Shown here: positions 40,778 to 48,926 of the stretch, piece by piece
Position numbering within the stretch: the first letter of the stretch is position 1
Layout of the letters: every line of letters starts with the position of its first letter
DNA from: Subtercola boreus
Lineage (GTDB): Bacteria > Actinomycetota > Actinomycetes > Actinomycetales > Microbacteriaceae
Direction: 5' to 3'
NCBI RefSeq assembly: GCF_003399625.1
Contig: NZ_NBXA01000014.1
Location: 62,001 to 126,000, forward strand
Length of the DNA: 64,000 nt
Translations under genes and position numbers: made by a program
The notes under the pieces: model-generated
What the model was told of the DNA's origin: nothing
The model's input: the letters and a program-made list of their open reading frames with translations, nothing else
Databases searched by the model: none

Positions 40778-40896
40778 TTCTCCTCTTTCGTAGAAGAGGA
40801 TTCCAGAGCCGATGAGTCGCGGGGCGACGCAGCGATCGCCTCATCCTCTTTTGCGACAGGTGGGGGAAGGGGCGGGAGGGGGAGAGGGGCGGGGGG

Positions 40897-41916
40897 TCAG
40901 GCTGTGAGGAGCAGCAGGGCGGGCAACGCGAGCAGCAGGGCGGCCAGGCACAGGATGCCCGTGCGGGCCGGTAGCGAGAGCTGGAGCTCGGGGTGCAGCA
41001 GCCGTCGCACCCGCACGACCACGGGATCGACGGAGGTGGCGAACCGGACGTCGTGCTGCAGGTCTTCGCCGAACTCCGTCGCCGTACCGACCTTGTCTGC
41101 GCGCACGGCGTAGGCCGGGGCATCCACCACCGACATCGACGCAGGGCCGCGGCGCACGATGTTCTGCGTCTCCGCCGACCCGACGAGCGCGATGGCTTCG
41201 GCGAGGGTGGTGCTGTCGGTCAGACGGCGGCTCTGGTCATCCGCCAGCATCTCGACCAGCAGCGAGACGGCGACCTGCGCGCGGGTGGCTATGGGGAACC
41301 ACGGCAGGGCGCTCCGCCACGATTCGAAGGCCACGAGCAGGATGTGGTGCTGCTGGCGGAGGTGTGCCCGCTCGTGGGCGATCACCGCATCGAGCTGGTC
41401 GGAGTCGAGCAGTGAGACGAGCCCCTCCGAGAGCACGGTGACGGTGCGTGCGCCGGGCAGGCAGTAGGCGACCGGCGCGGGGGAGTCGAGGATGAGCGTG
41501 CCGGGCTGGCCGAGCAGCGGGGTGCTGAGGAGGTCGACGAGGGAGCGGTGGCGTCTGCGTTGGCGTTCCGTGCGGGTGACGGTCACGCCCAGGTTCAGCA
41601 GCAGGTGTGCGAGCAGCAGCGCGGCGCTCGAGAGGGCGAAGAGATGGATCAGGCCCGCCCCGGCCGGAAGCGCGCCGGAGAAGACGAGAGGCGGGAGATC
41701 GGCCAGCCCGCTGAGCAGTCCGTTGCTGAATGGGATCAGGCCGAACGTCACGAGAGAGCCGATCATCGACAGCCCGCCGGCGAGGGCGATCGCCTGCCAG
41801 AGCAGCAGTGCCACACCCGGCGAGCGCGACGGCCAGTGCGCCCGGGCGAGCAGCACCGGAACCGGCCACGCCAGAATGACCGCCAGCGCGGCAAGGGTCA
41901 GGGAGGCGGAAAGCAC
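40897..41916 (-). CDS. M56-family membrane metalloprotease (BlaR1-like)
   Basis: A 339-residue membrane protein with a zinc-protease motif. Hydrophobic helices flank a cytoplasmic region with HERAHLRQQHH (HExxH, about 181) and the downstream Glu in EMLADDQS. It lacks the extracellular penicillin-binding sensor domain of BlaR1, so it is like the M56 protease partners of BlaI in mycobacteria. It lies 25 bp after the blaI-like gene and probably cleaves or senses that repressor. It carries its own leaderless promoter, so it can be made separately. The signal sensed is unknown; the adjacent cydABDC suggests respiratory or redox stress. Confidence 0.85.
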   Translation of the reverse strand: MLSASLTLAALAVILAWPVPVLLARAHWPSRSPGVALLLWQAIALAGGLSMIGSLVTFGLIPFSNGLLSGLADLPPLVFSGALPAGAGLIHLFALSSAALLLAHLLLNLGVTVTRTERQRRRHRSLVDLLSTPLLGQPGTLILDSPAPVAYCLPGARTVTVLSEGLVSLLDSDQLDAVIAHERAHLRQQHHILLVAFESWRSALPWFPIATRAQVAVSLLVEMLADDQSRRLTDSTTLAEAIALVGSAETQNIVRRGPASMSVVDAPAYAVRADKVGTATEFGEDLQHDVRFATSVDPVVVRVRRLLHPELQLSLPARTGILCLAALLLALPALLLLTA

Positions 41917-41922
41917 GCGCCC

Positions 41923-41928
41923 AGCGTA
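41923..41928 (-). promoter_or_regulatory. Leaderless -10 element TACGCT for the M56 protease
   Basis: TACGCT, six bases (GGGCGC), then GTG 41916; it lies wholly in the 25-bp gap after the repressor gene. Confidence 0.55.
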
Positions 41929-41941
41929 GCCTTCTGGGCTG

Positions 41942-42361
41942 TCAGTCGGCTTGCGCGGCGGGCAGCGGGCGGGGGGCGGCGGATGCTCCGACCGAGCCCG
42001 CGCGCTTCTCGAGCAGCTGGCGGAGGGTGTCGGCCTCCTGCGGGCTCACCTGGCCGACGAACCGGGCGAGGGCCGCCTCGCGGTCGGGCTCGGCGCCCAG
42101 CACCTGCGCCAGCAGCTCAGCCGTGTGGTCGGCGCGCGTGGTGACGGCGAAGTAGAGGTGCGGCCTGACCTTCCGGTCGCGGGCGACGAAACCTTTGCGT
42201 TCGAGGCGGGATAGCACCGTGAGCATCGTCGTCAGAGCGAGATCCTTGCCGGCGCTCGTCTTGTGCTCGAGGTCGTCGCGCAGTTCAGCGGCCGACACAG
42301 GAGCGTCGCTCTGCCAGAGTCGCTCCATGATTGAGCGCTCGAGGTCGCCAAGTGTTGCCAT
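41942..42361 (-). CDS. BlaI/MecI/CopY-family transcriptional repressor
   Basis: A 139-residue winged-helix repressor: GDLERSIMERLWQSDAPVSAAELRDDL, then the recognition region LALTTMLTVLSRLERKGFVARDRKV, and a C-terminal dimerisation part with a 20-residue Ala/Pro tail. It is divergent from cydA with three palindromes in between, one of which covers its own -35 position, so it probably represses itself and cydABDC. The M56 protease gene follows. Known family members are inactivated by proteolysis or metal; which applies here is open. Confidence 0.9.
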   Translation of the reverse strand: MATLGDLERSIMERLWQSDAPVSAAELRDDLEHKTSAGKDLALTTMLTVLSRLERKGFVARDRKVRPHLYFAVTTRADHTAELLAQVLGAEPDREAALARFVGQVSPQEADTLRQLLEKRAGSVGASAAPRPLPAAQAD

Positions 42362-42367
42362 GGCATT

Positions 42368-42373
42368 AGATTA
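42368..42373 (-). promoter_or_regulatory. Leaderless -10 element TAATCT for the BlaI-like gene
   Basis: TAATCT, six bases (AATGCC), then ATG 42361. Eighteen bases upstream the -35 position falls on the GTAGAA half-site of operator 1. Confidence 0.6.
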
Positions 42374-42391
42374 GCGCCTTTTTCCTGCGTG

Positions 42392-42408
42392 TTCTACATA
42401 GGGTAGAA
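42392..42408. promoter_or_regulatory. BlaI-type operator 1 (TTCTAC-N5-GTAGAA)
   Basis: Perfect 6-bp inverted half-sites TTCTAC and GTAGAA around ATAGG. It overlaps the -35 region of the repressor gene and is the farthest of the three from cydA. Confidence 0.8.
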
Positions 42409-42414
42409 AAAGCG

Positions 42415-42431
42415 TTCTACACTCGGTAGAA
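42415..42431. promoter_or_regulatory. BlaI-type operator 2 (TTCTAC-N5-GTAGAA)
   Basis: Same half-sites around ACTCG, starting 23 bp after operator 1, so the two sites lie on nearly the same face of the helix. Confidence 0.8.
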
Positions 42432-42438
42432 GAAGAAC

Positions 42439-42455
42439 TTCTACACACCGTAGAA
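42439..42455. promoter_or_regulatory. BlaI-type operator 3 (TTCTAC-N5-GTAGAA)
   Basis: Same half-sites around ACACC, starting 24 bp after operator 2 and ending 9 bp before the cydA ribosome site (GGAGGA, 42465-42470). Confidence 0.8.
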
Positions 42456-42473
42456 AATCACCGTGGAGGACTT

Positions 42474-43886
42474 GTGAACGACTGGCTCGACCCACTGCTG
42501 CTCTCCCGCTGGCAGTTCGGGCTCACCACGATCTACCACTTCCTGTTCGTGCCTCTCACGATCGGCCTGGCCCTGACGGTCGCCCTCTTCCAGACGGCCT
42601 GGGTGCGTACCGGGCACGCTAAGTACCTGCAGATCACGAAGTTCTTCGGCAGGATCTTCCTCATCAACTTCGCCATGGGCGTGGTGACGGGCATCGTGCA
42701 GGAATTCCAGTTCGGTATGAACTGGTCGGACTACTCCCGCTTCGTCGGCGACGTCTTCGGCGCCCCGCTCGCCCTCGAGGGGCTCCTCGCGTTCTTCCTC
42801 GAGGCGACGTTCATCGGCCTGTGGATCTTCGGCTGGGACCGCCTGCCGAAGAGACTCCACCTCGCCACCATCTGGGTCACCGCGCTGGCGAGCATCCTGA
42901 GCGCCTATTTCATCATCGCGGCGAACTCGTTCATGCAGAACCCGGTCGGCTACCAGATCAACGAGGTGAAGGGGCGCGCTGAGCTCACGGACATCTGGGC
43001 GCTGCTGACGAACAAAGTGGCGCTGGCCGCCTTCCCGCACACGATCTTCGCGTGCTTCATGGTCTCGGCTGCGCTGATCGTCTGCGCCGCCGCCTGGCAC
43101 CTCTCCCGCAACCAGCACTTCGACACCATGCGCCCCGCCCTGAAGTTCGGGCTCTGGATGATGGTGATCGCGGGCACGCTGACCTTCCTCTCGGGTGACC
43201 AGCTGGGGCTCGCGATGGTCGAGACCCAGCCGATGAAGATGGCAGCAGCCGAGGCGCTCTACAACACCTCCACGGGCGCGAACGCCTCGTTCTCGATCTT
43301 CACCCTCGGTACGCCCGACGGCGTGAGCGAGCTGTTCTCGATCCGGATCCCGTATCTGCTGTCGTTCCTCTCGACGCACACGTTCGACGGCACGGTCGAG
43401 GGCATCAACGACCTGCAGGCGCAGTACACACAGTTGTACGGCCCTGGCGACTACACGCCCACCATCTGGGTTACCTACTGGGCGTTCCGCTACATGATCG
43501 CCTTCGGCGTGCTCGCCGTCATGACCGCCGTCGGCGGCCTCTGGTTCACCCGCAAGGGCCGGATGCCGAAAAAGCGCTGGATCTGGAAGGTCGCGATCTG
43601 GTCGATGCCGCTCCCGCTCGCGGCGATGATCGTCGGCTGGGTGTTCACCGAGATGGGCCGGCAGCCGTGGATCGTGTTCAGCCTGCTGAAGACCCAGGAC
43701 GCGGTGTCCCCGAACACGACGGGCCTGGAGGTGCTGATCTCGCTGATCGCGTTCACGCTGGTCTACGGCACGCTCGCGGTGGTCGAGTTCCGGCTGATCA
43801 AGAAGGCCATCCAGAAAGGCCCGGAGCAGGCGCCGACACCAGACGCCGAGACCGGCGAAGTGAAGCACGAAGCGACTGTGTACTAG
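42474..43886 (+). CDS. cydA: Cytochrome bd ubiquinol/menaquinol oxidase subunit I
   Basis: A 470-residue membrane protein that reduces O2 to water with quinol electrons. It begins LLLSRWQFGLTTIYHFLFVP, with the axial His at residue 22, and has METQPMKMAAAEAL (quinol/heme ligand region) and GRQPW near the C-terminus. The Q-loop is short, as in Gram-positive enzymes. GTG 42474 has GGAGGA upstream. It heads cydABDC and is likely repressed by the BlaI-like protein through three operators. Confidence 0.96.
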   Translation: MNDWLDPLLLSRWQFGLTTIYHFLFVPLTIGLALTVALFQTAWVRTGHAKYLQITKFFGRIFLINFAMGVVTGIVQEFQFGMNWSDYSRFVGDVFGAPLALEGLLAFFLEATFIGLWIFGWDRLPKRLHLATIWVTALASILSAYFIIAANSFMQNPVGYQINEVKGRAELTDIWALLTNKVALAAFPHTIFACFMVSAALIVCAAAWHLSRNQHFDTMRPALKFGLWMMVIAGTLTFLSGDQLGLAMVETQPMKMAAAEALYNTSTGANASFSIFTLGTPDGVSELFSIRIPYLLSFLSTHTFDGTVEGINDLQAQYTQLYGPGDYTPTIWVTYWAFRYMIAFGVLAVMTAVGGLWFTRKGRMPKKRWIWKVAIWSMPLPLAAMIVGWVFTEMGRQPWIVFSLLKTQDAVSPNTTGLEVLISLIAFTLVYGTLAVVEFRLIKKAIQKGPEQAPTPDAETGEVKHEATVY

Positions 43887-43899
43887 GAACGGTGTACTG

Positions 43900-44958
43900 A
43901 TGGATCTCCCCACCCTCTGGTTCGGCCTGCTGGCCTTCTTCTTCATCGGGTACTTCGTGCTCGACGGCTTCGACTTCGGCGTCGGCATGTCGATCCCGTT
44001 CCTCGGCCGCGACGCCCGCGGCCCGAACGACACCGATCGCCGCGTGCTGATCAACACCATCGGACCGATCTGGGACCTCAACGAGACCTGGGTGATCGTG
44101 GCGGGCGCGGCGATGTTCGCGGCCTTCCCCGAGTGGTACGCCACACTGTTCAGCGGTTTCTACCTGGTCTTCCTGGTCATCCTGCTGGCCCTGATCCTCC
44201 GCGGGGTCTCGTTCGAGTACCGTCACCAGCGCCCCGAGATCGCCTGGAAGCGGCGTTTCGACCGGATGATCGTGGTCGGCTCCGCCGTGCCGGCCTTCCT
44301 CTGGGGGCTCGTCTTCGCGAACGTCGTGCGCGGGGTGCCGCTCGACGCAGGCTTCAACTACACCGGAACCGTCTTCGACCTCTTCTCGCCCTATGCCGTG
44401 CTCGGCGGGCTGACCACGCTGCTGCTGTTCTTCACGCACGGGGTGGTGTTCGTGTCGCTGAAGACCGACGGGCCGATCCGGGAGCGGGCCAGGCAACTGG
44501 CCAGCCGTTCCGGCATGCTCACGATCCTCGTCGCCGCCGTCTTCCTGGTCTGGACGACGGTGTCGTTCGGATCGGTGTGGTCGGGCATCCTGTCGGCCGT
44601 CGCCGCTGTGACGCTCATCGCCGGCTGGCTCGCGAACCAGCGGAAGGCGGAGGGCTGGTCGTTCACCTTCCTTGCAGCCACGATCGCGTTCGCCGTGCTC
44701 TCGCTCTTCCTCTCACTCGTTCCCGATGTGATGCCGGCGACCAACGACCCCGCGAACAGCCTGACGATCGCGAACGCGTCGTCGTCGGGGTACACGCTCA
44801 CGCTGATGAGCTGGGTGGCGCTGGTGTTCGTGCCGCTGATCCTCGCGTACCAGGGGTTCACGTACTGGGTGTTCCGCAAGCGGGTCAGCCGCGCATCCAT
44901 CACCGGGGCACCGGAGCCGTCAGGGCCGGCTGTCGCCGGGAACAGGGTCGGCGCGTGA
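43900..44958 (+). CDS. cydB: Cytochrome bd oxidase subunit II
   Basis: A 352-residue subunit with about eight helices: LWFGLLAFFFIGYFVLDGFDFGVG at the start, GPIWDLNETWVIVAGAAMFAAFP and a C-terminal YQGFTYWVFRKRV. It pairs with CydA to hold the hemes. It starts 14 bp after cydA and its stop overlaps the cydD GTG by 4 nt. Confidence 0.96.
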   Translation: MDLPTLWFGLLAFFFIGYFVLDGFDFGVGMSIPFLGRDARGPNDTDRRVLINTIGPIWDLNETWVIVAGAAMFAAFPEWYATLFSGFYLVFLVILLALILRGVSFEYRHQRPEIAWKRRFDRMIVVGSAVPAFLWGLVFANVVRGVPLDAGFNYTGTVFDLFSPYAVLGGLTTLLLFFTHGVVFVSLKTDGPIRERARQLASRSGMLTILVAAVFLVWTTVSFGSVWSGILSAVAAVTLIAGWLANQRKAEGWSFTFLAATIAFAVLSLFLSLVPDVMPATNDPANSLTIANASSSGYTLTLMSWVALVFVPLILAYQGFTYWVFRKRVSRASITGAPEPSGPAVAGNRVGA

Positions 44959-46754
44959 AACCTGTCGACCCGCGGTTGCTGAGGTACGCGGCATCCGCTC
45001 GCCGGTTCTTTGCTCTGGGAGCGTTGCTCGCGCTTCTGGAGACCGGCTGCATCGTCGCGTTCGCGTGGCTGGTGAGCTCGATGGTGGTTTCGGCGATCGC
45101 CGGGGCCTCCCTGCCCGCTCTGGCGGGATCTCTGGCCGCGCTCGTCGGCGTGATCGTGCTCCGCTCGCTTCTCGTCTGGCTCAGGGAACGCAACGCCTCC
45201 CGGGGAGCGGCGAGGGTCAAGAGCGAGCTGCGGCAGACGGTGCTCGCGTCGCTCGTGCGGCTCGGCCCGGGCTGGCTGGCGGGGCGCAACAGCGTCGAGG
45301 TGGCCACCGTGACGACGACGGGTCTGGATGCGCTCGACACCTATTTCTCGAAGTACCTGCCCCAGCTCATCCTGACGGCGCTCGCGACGCCTCTGCTGGT
45401 GTTGGTGCTGTTCGCGTCGGATGTCACCAGCGGGATCATCGTCGTGCTGACGCTGCCCCTGGTGCCGGTCTTCATGATCCTGATCGGCTGGGCGACCGAG
45501 GCGCTGCAGAAGAAACAGTGGGAGACGCTCGGAGCGCTCTCGACGGGATTCCTCGACGTGGTCGAGGGGCTGTCGACGCTGAAGGTCTTCGGGCGCGAGA
45601 AGCGGCAGGCGGCGCGCATCCGCCTCGTGACGGAGGAATACCGCTCGAGCACGCTGAAAGTGCTGAGGGTGTCGTTCCTCAGTGGATTCGCGCTCGAGAT
45701 GGCGGCGAGCCTCTCGGTCGCGCTGGTTGCTGTGGCGGTCGGGCTGCGCCTGGTCGGCGGGGATCTCGGGCTCGGTGTGGGACTGTTCGTGCTGATGCTG
45801 GCGCCCGAGGCGTTCCTGCCGCTCCGGCAGGTCGGGGCGGCCTACCACGCGGCGGCCGACGGGGTGGCGGCGACGGACGCGGTGTTCGAGATCGTCGGGG
45901 CGGGGGCGGGGGCTGTGGCGGGGGCTCCGGCCGGGGCTGCTGTTCTGTCGGAACACGCGTCACGCCCCGACGAACCCGCGGGCGCTTCCCTCGCGCTGGT
46001 CTCCGTTCGCTACGGCGAGCCGGGCGCTGAGCGCTTCGCGGTGCGTGACTTCTCGGCGGATCTCCGGCCCGGCACCCTCACGGTGCTCTCCGGTCCGAGC
46101 GGAGCGGGCAAGTCGAGTGTGCTCGCCGCCATGCTCGGCTTCGTGCCCCACACCGGCAGCATCGTGTCGGCTCCCCTCGCCTGGGCAGGACAGCGTCCGG
46201 GACTCCTCCGCGGCACCGTCTTCGAGAACGTGACGCTCGGGAGCGGGCATCCATCGCCCGAGCTCGCCAGCCGCGCGCTCGCACTGGCCGCCGCGCCCGA
46301 GGTCGACCTCGGGCGCGAGCTCGGTGTGAACGGATCGGGTCTCTCCGGGGGTCAGGCCCAGCGCGTCGCGGTCGCCCGGGCGCTCTACCGTCTGATCGAC
46401 GAGGACTGCGGAGTGCTCCTCCTCGACGAGCCCAGCTCAGCCCTCGACGGGGCGACCGAGCAGCGGATGATCGACGGCATCCGCTCGGTCGCGGCCAGCA
46501 CGGGTGCCGCGGTGCTCGTGGTGTCGCACCGCGCGGCCTTCGCGCGGGCGGCCGACCTCGTGATCGAACTGTCGGCGCCAGCGCAGGGGACCGACCGCGC
46601 CGGCGCCGGTTCCCGGGCCGCCACTGGTGAAGGTACCGCCGCTGGTGAAGGTACCGCCGCTGGTGCGACCACCGCCTCCATCGCGCCGGCTGCCACCACT
46701 CCCACCACCACCTCGGCCGCCACGCCATCGCGCCTCACCGGGGCGGTGCGCTGA
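44955..46754 (+). CDS. cydD: ABC exporter CydD, needed for cytochrome bd assembly
   Basis: A 599-residue half-transporter (TMD about 15-320, NBD about 355-565). Walker A GPSGAGKS, signature LSGGQAQR and Walker B VLLLDEPSSALDG are present. CydDC exports thiols or heme-related reductant to the periplasm, or in Gram-positives acts on bd assembly. GTG 44955 overlaps the cydB stop (GTGA). The last 45 residues are a low-complexity Ala/Thr/Gly tail (repeated GEGTAAGEGTAAG), which is unusual. Confidence 0.92.
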   Translation: MKPVDPRLLRYAASARRFFALGALLALLETGCIVAFAWLVSSMVVSAIAGASLPALAGSLAALVGVIVLRSLLVWLRERNASRGAARVKSELRQTVLASLVRLGPGWLAGRNSVEVATVTTTGLDALDTYFSKYLPQLILTALATPLLVLVLFASDVTSGIIVVLTLPLVPVFMILIGWATEALQKKQWETLGALSTGFLDVVEGLSTLKVFGREKRQAARIRLVTEEYRSSTLKVLRVSFLSGFALEMAASLSVALVAVAVGLRLVGGDLGLGVGLFVLMLAPEAFLPLRQVGAAYHAAADGVAATDAVFEIVGAGAGAVAGAPAGAAVLSEHASRPDEPAGASLALVSVRYGEPGAERFAVRDFSADLRPGTLTVLSGPSGAGKSSVLAAMLGFVPHTGSIVSAPLAWAGQRPGLLRGTVFENVTLGSGHPSPELASRALALAAAPEVDLGRELGVNGSGLSGGQAQRVAVARALYRLIDEDCGVLLLDEPSSALDGATEQRMIDGIRSVAASTGAAVLVVSHRAAFARAADLVIELSAPAQGTDRAGAGSRAATGEGTAAGEGTAAGATTASIAPAATTPTTTSAATPSRLTGAVR

Positions 46755-48580
46755 TGCGCACGGCCGACGTTCTGCGGCTCGCCCAGCCTGCCCCGCGCGC
46801 GTTCACGCCGGCGCTCGCCTTCGGGTTGCTCAGCGCGCTCTCGACCGTCGCACTCCTCGCCACCTCCGCCTACCTCATCGCGCGCGCCGCCGAGCAGCCG
46901 CCGATCCTGTACCTCTCGATCGCGATCGTCGGCGTTCGCGGATTCGCTCTGGCCCGGGCATCCTTCCGCTACCTCGACCGGCTCGCCGGGCACAGTGCGG
47001 CCTTCCGCGCGCTGGCGTCACTGCGGGTCGCCATCTACGAGCGCATCGTGCCGCTCGCCCCCGCCGGGCTCGGCGGGATCCGCCGCGGAGACCTGCTCGC
47101 ACGGCTGGTCGGCGATGTGGATGAGCTGCAGAACCTTCCGCTCCGCGTCGTGCAGCCGCTCGTGACCTCCCTGCTCGTGTCGGCGCTCGCCGTGGTGGGT
47201 GTCGCGCTGCTGTTGCCCGCGGCCGGACTCACGCTTGCCGTCGCCCTGCTCCTCGCGCTCCTTGCAGGCACACTCGTCAACTCGCGCATCGCTGGAGCTG
47301 CCGAACGCGAACTCGCGCCCCTCCGCGGCCGTTTCTCCGACGAGACACTGGACGTCATCGGCAACCTCGACGTGCTCGTCGCCTTCGGAGCGGTGGATGA
47401 CCGGCTCGCCCACCTCCAAGCCACCGATCAGCGGCTCACCCGGTCGGCCACCCGCCGTGCCGCCGGTGCCGGAGCCACCGCCGCGATCGTCTCCCTCCTG
47501 GCTGGGCTGGCCACTGTCGCGGCTCTCGCCGTGGGTATCCCGGCGCTCGGTCCCGCCGTGGTCGCGGGCAGCGTCGGCGCGGATGCCTCGGGCCTCTTCA
47601 GCGGCACCTCCGGCTCGGGCCTGACCGGTCCGGTCCTCGCGGTGCTCGCGCTGGTGCCGATCGCGGTCTTCGAGGTCTTCTCCGCCGTCCCCCTCGCGGC
47701 GGGAGCTTGGCGCCAGGTGCACGCCAGCGCGGCCCGCGTCGCGTCCGCGCTGCCCGACGCCCTGCCGCCCGAGGTCCCGGCCTCCTCGCCCGCCGCCGCC
47801 GCGTCGCCAGCCGAGTCCGGGCCCGCCGCGCTGCCGGATCCCCTTCCGGGTGCGGAGCACGCGGCGTCCGGCGAACGCGTCGCGCCGGTCATCCGTCTCG
47901 AGCGTGTGTCCGCGCGATGGCCGCAACGTGTCGCCTCGCTCGACCGCCCCGCCCCGACCACCGTGATCGCCCCAGCCACCCGTGGCGAAACGGCGGCGGC
48001 ACTCCGTGACGTCAGCGTCACCATCCGGCCGGGGCAGCGGCTGCTCGTGACCGGTGCGAGTGGCAGCGGCAAGACCACGCTCGCCTCCGTGCTCGTGCGG
48101 TTCCTCGAGCACAGTGGCACCTTCACGCTCAACGGCGTCGACGTGCGCACGCTCGCCCCCGAGGTCGTGCGCCAGAGCATCGGGCTCTGCGAGCAGACTC
48201 CGTACATCTTCGACGCGAACATCCGGCAGAACCTGCTGTTCGCCAAGGAGACGGCCTCCGACGACGACCTGCTCGCCGTGCTCGACCGCGTCGGACTCAC
48301 CACCTGGGCCGCCGACCGCGGCGGACTCGACGCCCGGCTCGGCCAGCACGGAGCACTCGTCTCGGGCGGCGAGGCCCAGCGCATCGCGCTCGCACGCGTG
48401 CTGCTCGCCGACTTCCCGGTCGTCGTGCTCGACGAGCCCACCGCGAACGTCGACCCGGCCCGCGCCGACGCACTCCTCCGCGACCTGCTCGCCGCCGCCG
48501 GCCCCGGCCGGAGCGTCGTGCTGATCTCGCACACGGATGTCCCGCCCGACCTCATCACCGAGCGTCTCCGCCTCGGCTGA
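46754..48580 (+). CDS. cydC: ABC exporter CydC, needed for cytochrome bd assembly
   Basis: A 608-residue half-transporter. The TMD (1-330) holds ALARASFRYLDRLAGHSAAFRALASLR, typical of CydC; the NBD has Walker A GASGSGKT (about 436), signature VSGGEAQR and Walker B VVLDEPTANVD. An Ala/Pro-rich linker (about 345-385) separates the parts. Its ATG overlaps the cydD stop by one base (TGATG), so cydDC is coupled and forms the heterodimer. The operon appears to end here, with no intrinsic terminator clear. Confidence 0.93.
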   Translation: MRTADVLRLAQPAPRAFTPALAFGLLSALSTVALLATSAYLIARAAEQPPILYLSIAIVGVRGFALARASFRYLDRLAGHSAAFRALASLRVAIYERIVPLAPAGLGGIRRGDLLARLVGDVDELQNLPLRVVQPLVTSLLVSALAVVGVALLLPAAGLTLAVALLLALLAGTLVNSRIAGAAERELAPLRGRFSDETLDVIGNLDVLVAFGAVDDRLAHLQATDQRLTRSATRRAAGAGATAAIVSLLAGLATVAALAVGIPALGPAVVAGSVGADASGLFSGTSGSGLTGPVLAVLALVPIAVFEVFSAVPLAAGAWRQVHASAARVASALPDALPPEVPASSPAAAASPAESGPAALPDPLPGAEHAASGERVAPVIRLERVSARWPQRVASLDRPAPTTVIAPATRGETAAALRDVSVTIRPGQRLLVTGASGSGKTTLASVLVRFLEHSGTFTLNGVDVRTLAPEVVRQSIGLCEQTPYIFDANIRQNLLFAKETASDDDLLAVLDRVGLTTWAADRGGLDARLGQHGALVSGGEAQRIALARVLLADFPVVVLDEPTANVDPARADALLRDLLAAAGPGRSVVLISHTDVPPDLITERLRLG

Positions 48581-48926
48581 CGTCCGGCTGGCTACTCTTC
48601 CGCCTCCGCCTCCAGCACCACCACCGCCACCGCCACCGCAACCGTGTTCCTCCGGGAGGAGCTGAGCCGGTGCGACGCCGTATCTGCTGTGGATCGGCCC
48701 AGCTCCTCCCGTGTGGGTGAGCCGGCCCCAGCCTGCAGTCCGGCTGCATCCCGACGGGACTCGCACCGCTCAGCGAGTCAGCCGGCCCGCCATCCCGCAC
48801 GGTCGCGACGAATCGGCGAACCTCAGCCCACGCGACGCGCCTGAAGACAGAGTCCCAACTCAGCCTCGTCCGTGTGACGGCTCTGAGCGGCGGCCGAGTC
48901 GGGCAGCTGGCAGCTGGCGCGGGACG
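48581..48926. other. 346-bp convergent gap holding a family 2 palindrome
   Basis: Between cydC and the aminodeoxychorismate lyase gene, which converge. It contains CCACCGCCACC low-complexity sequence (48616-48640), the inverted repeat at 48653-48711, and otherwise no frame or promoter I can support. Confidence 0.6.
48653..48711. repeat. Dispersed palindromic repeat, family 2, copy 2
   Basis: Arms 48653-48669 and 48695-48711 match in 16 of 17 positions. The right arm, in reverse complement, contains GGGAGGAGCTGGGCCGATCC, identical to 22252-22271. The loop differs from copy 1. No T-tract. Confidence 0.8.
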
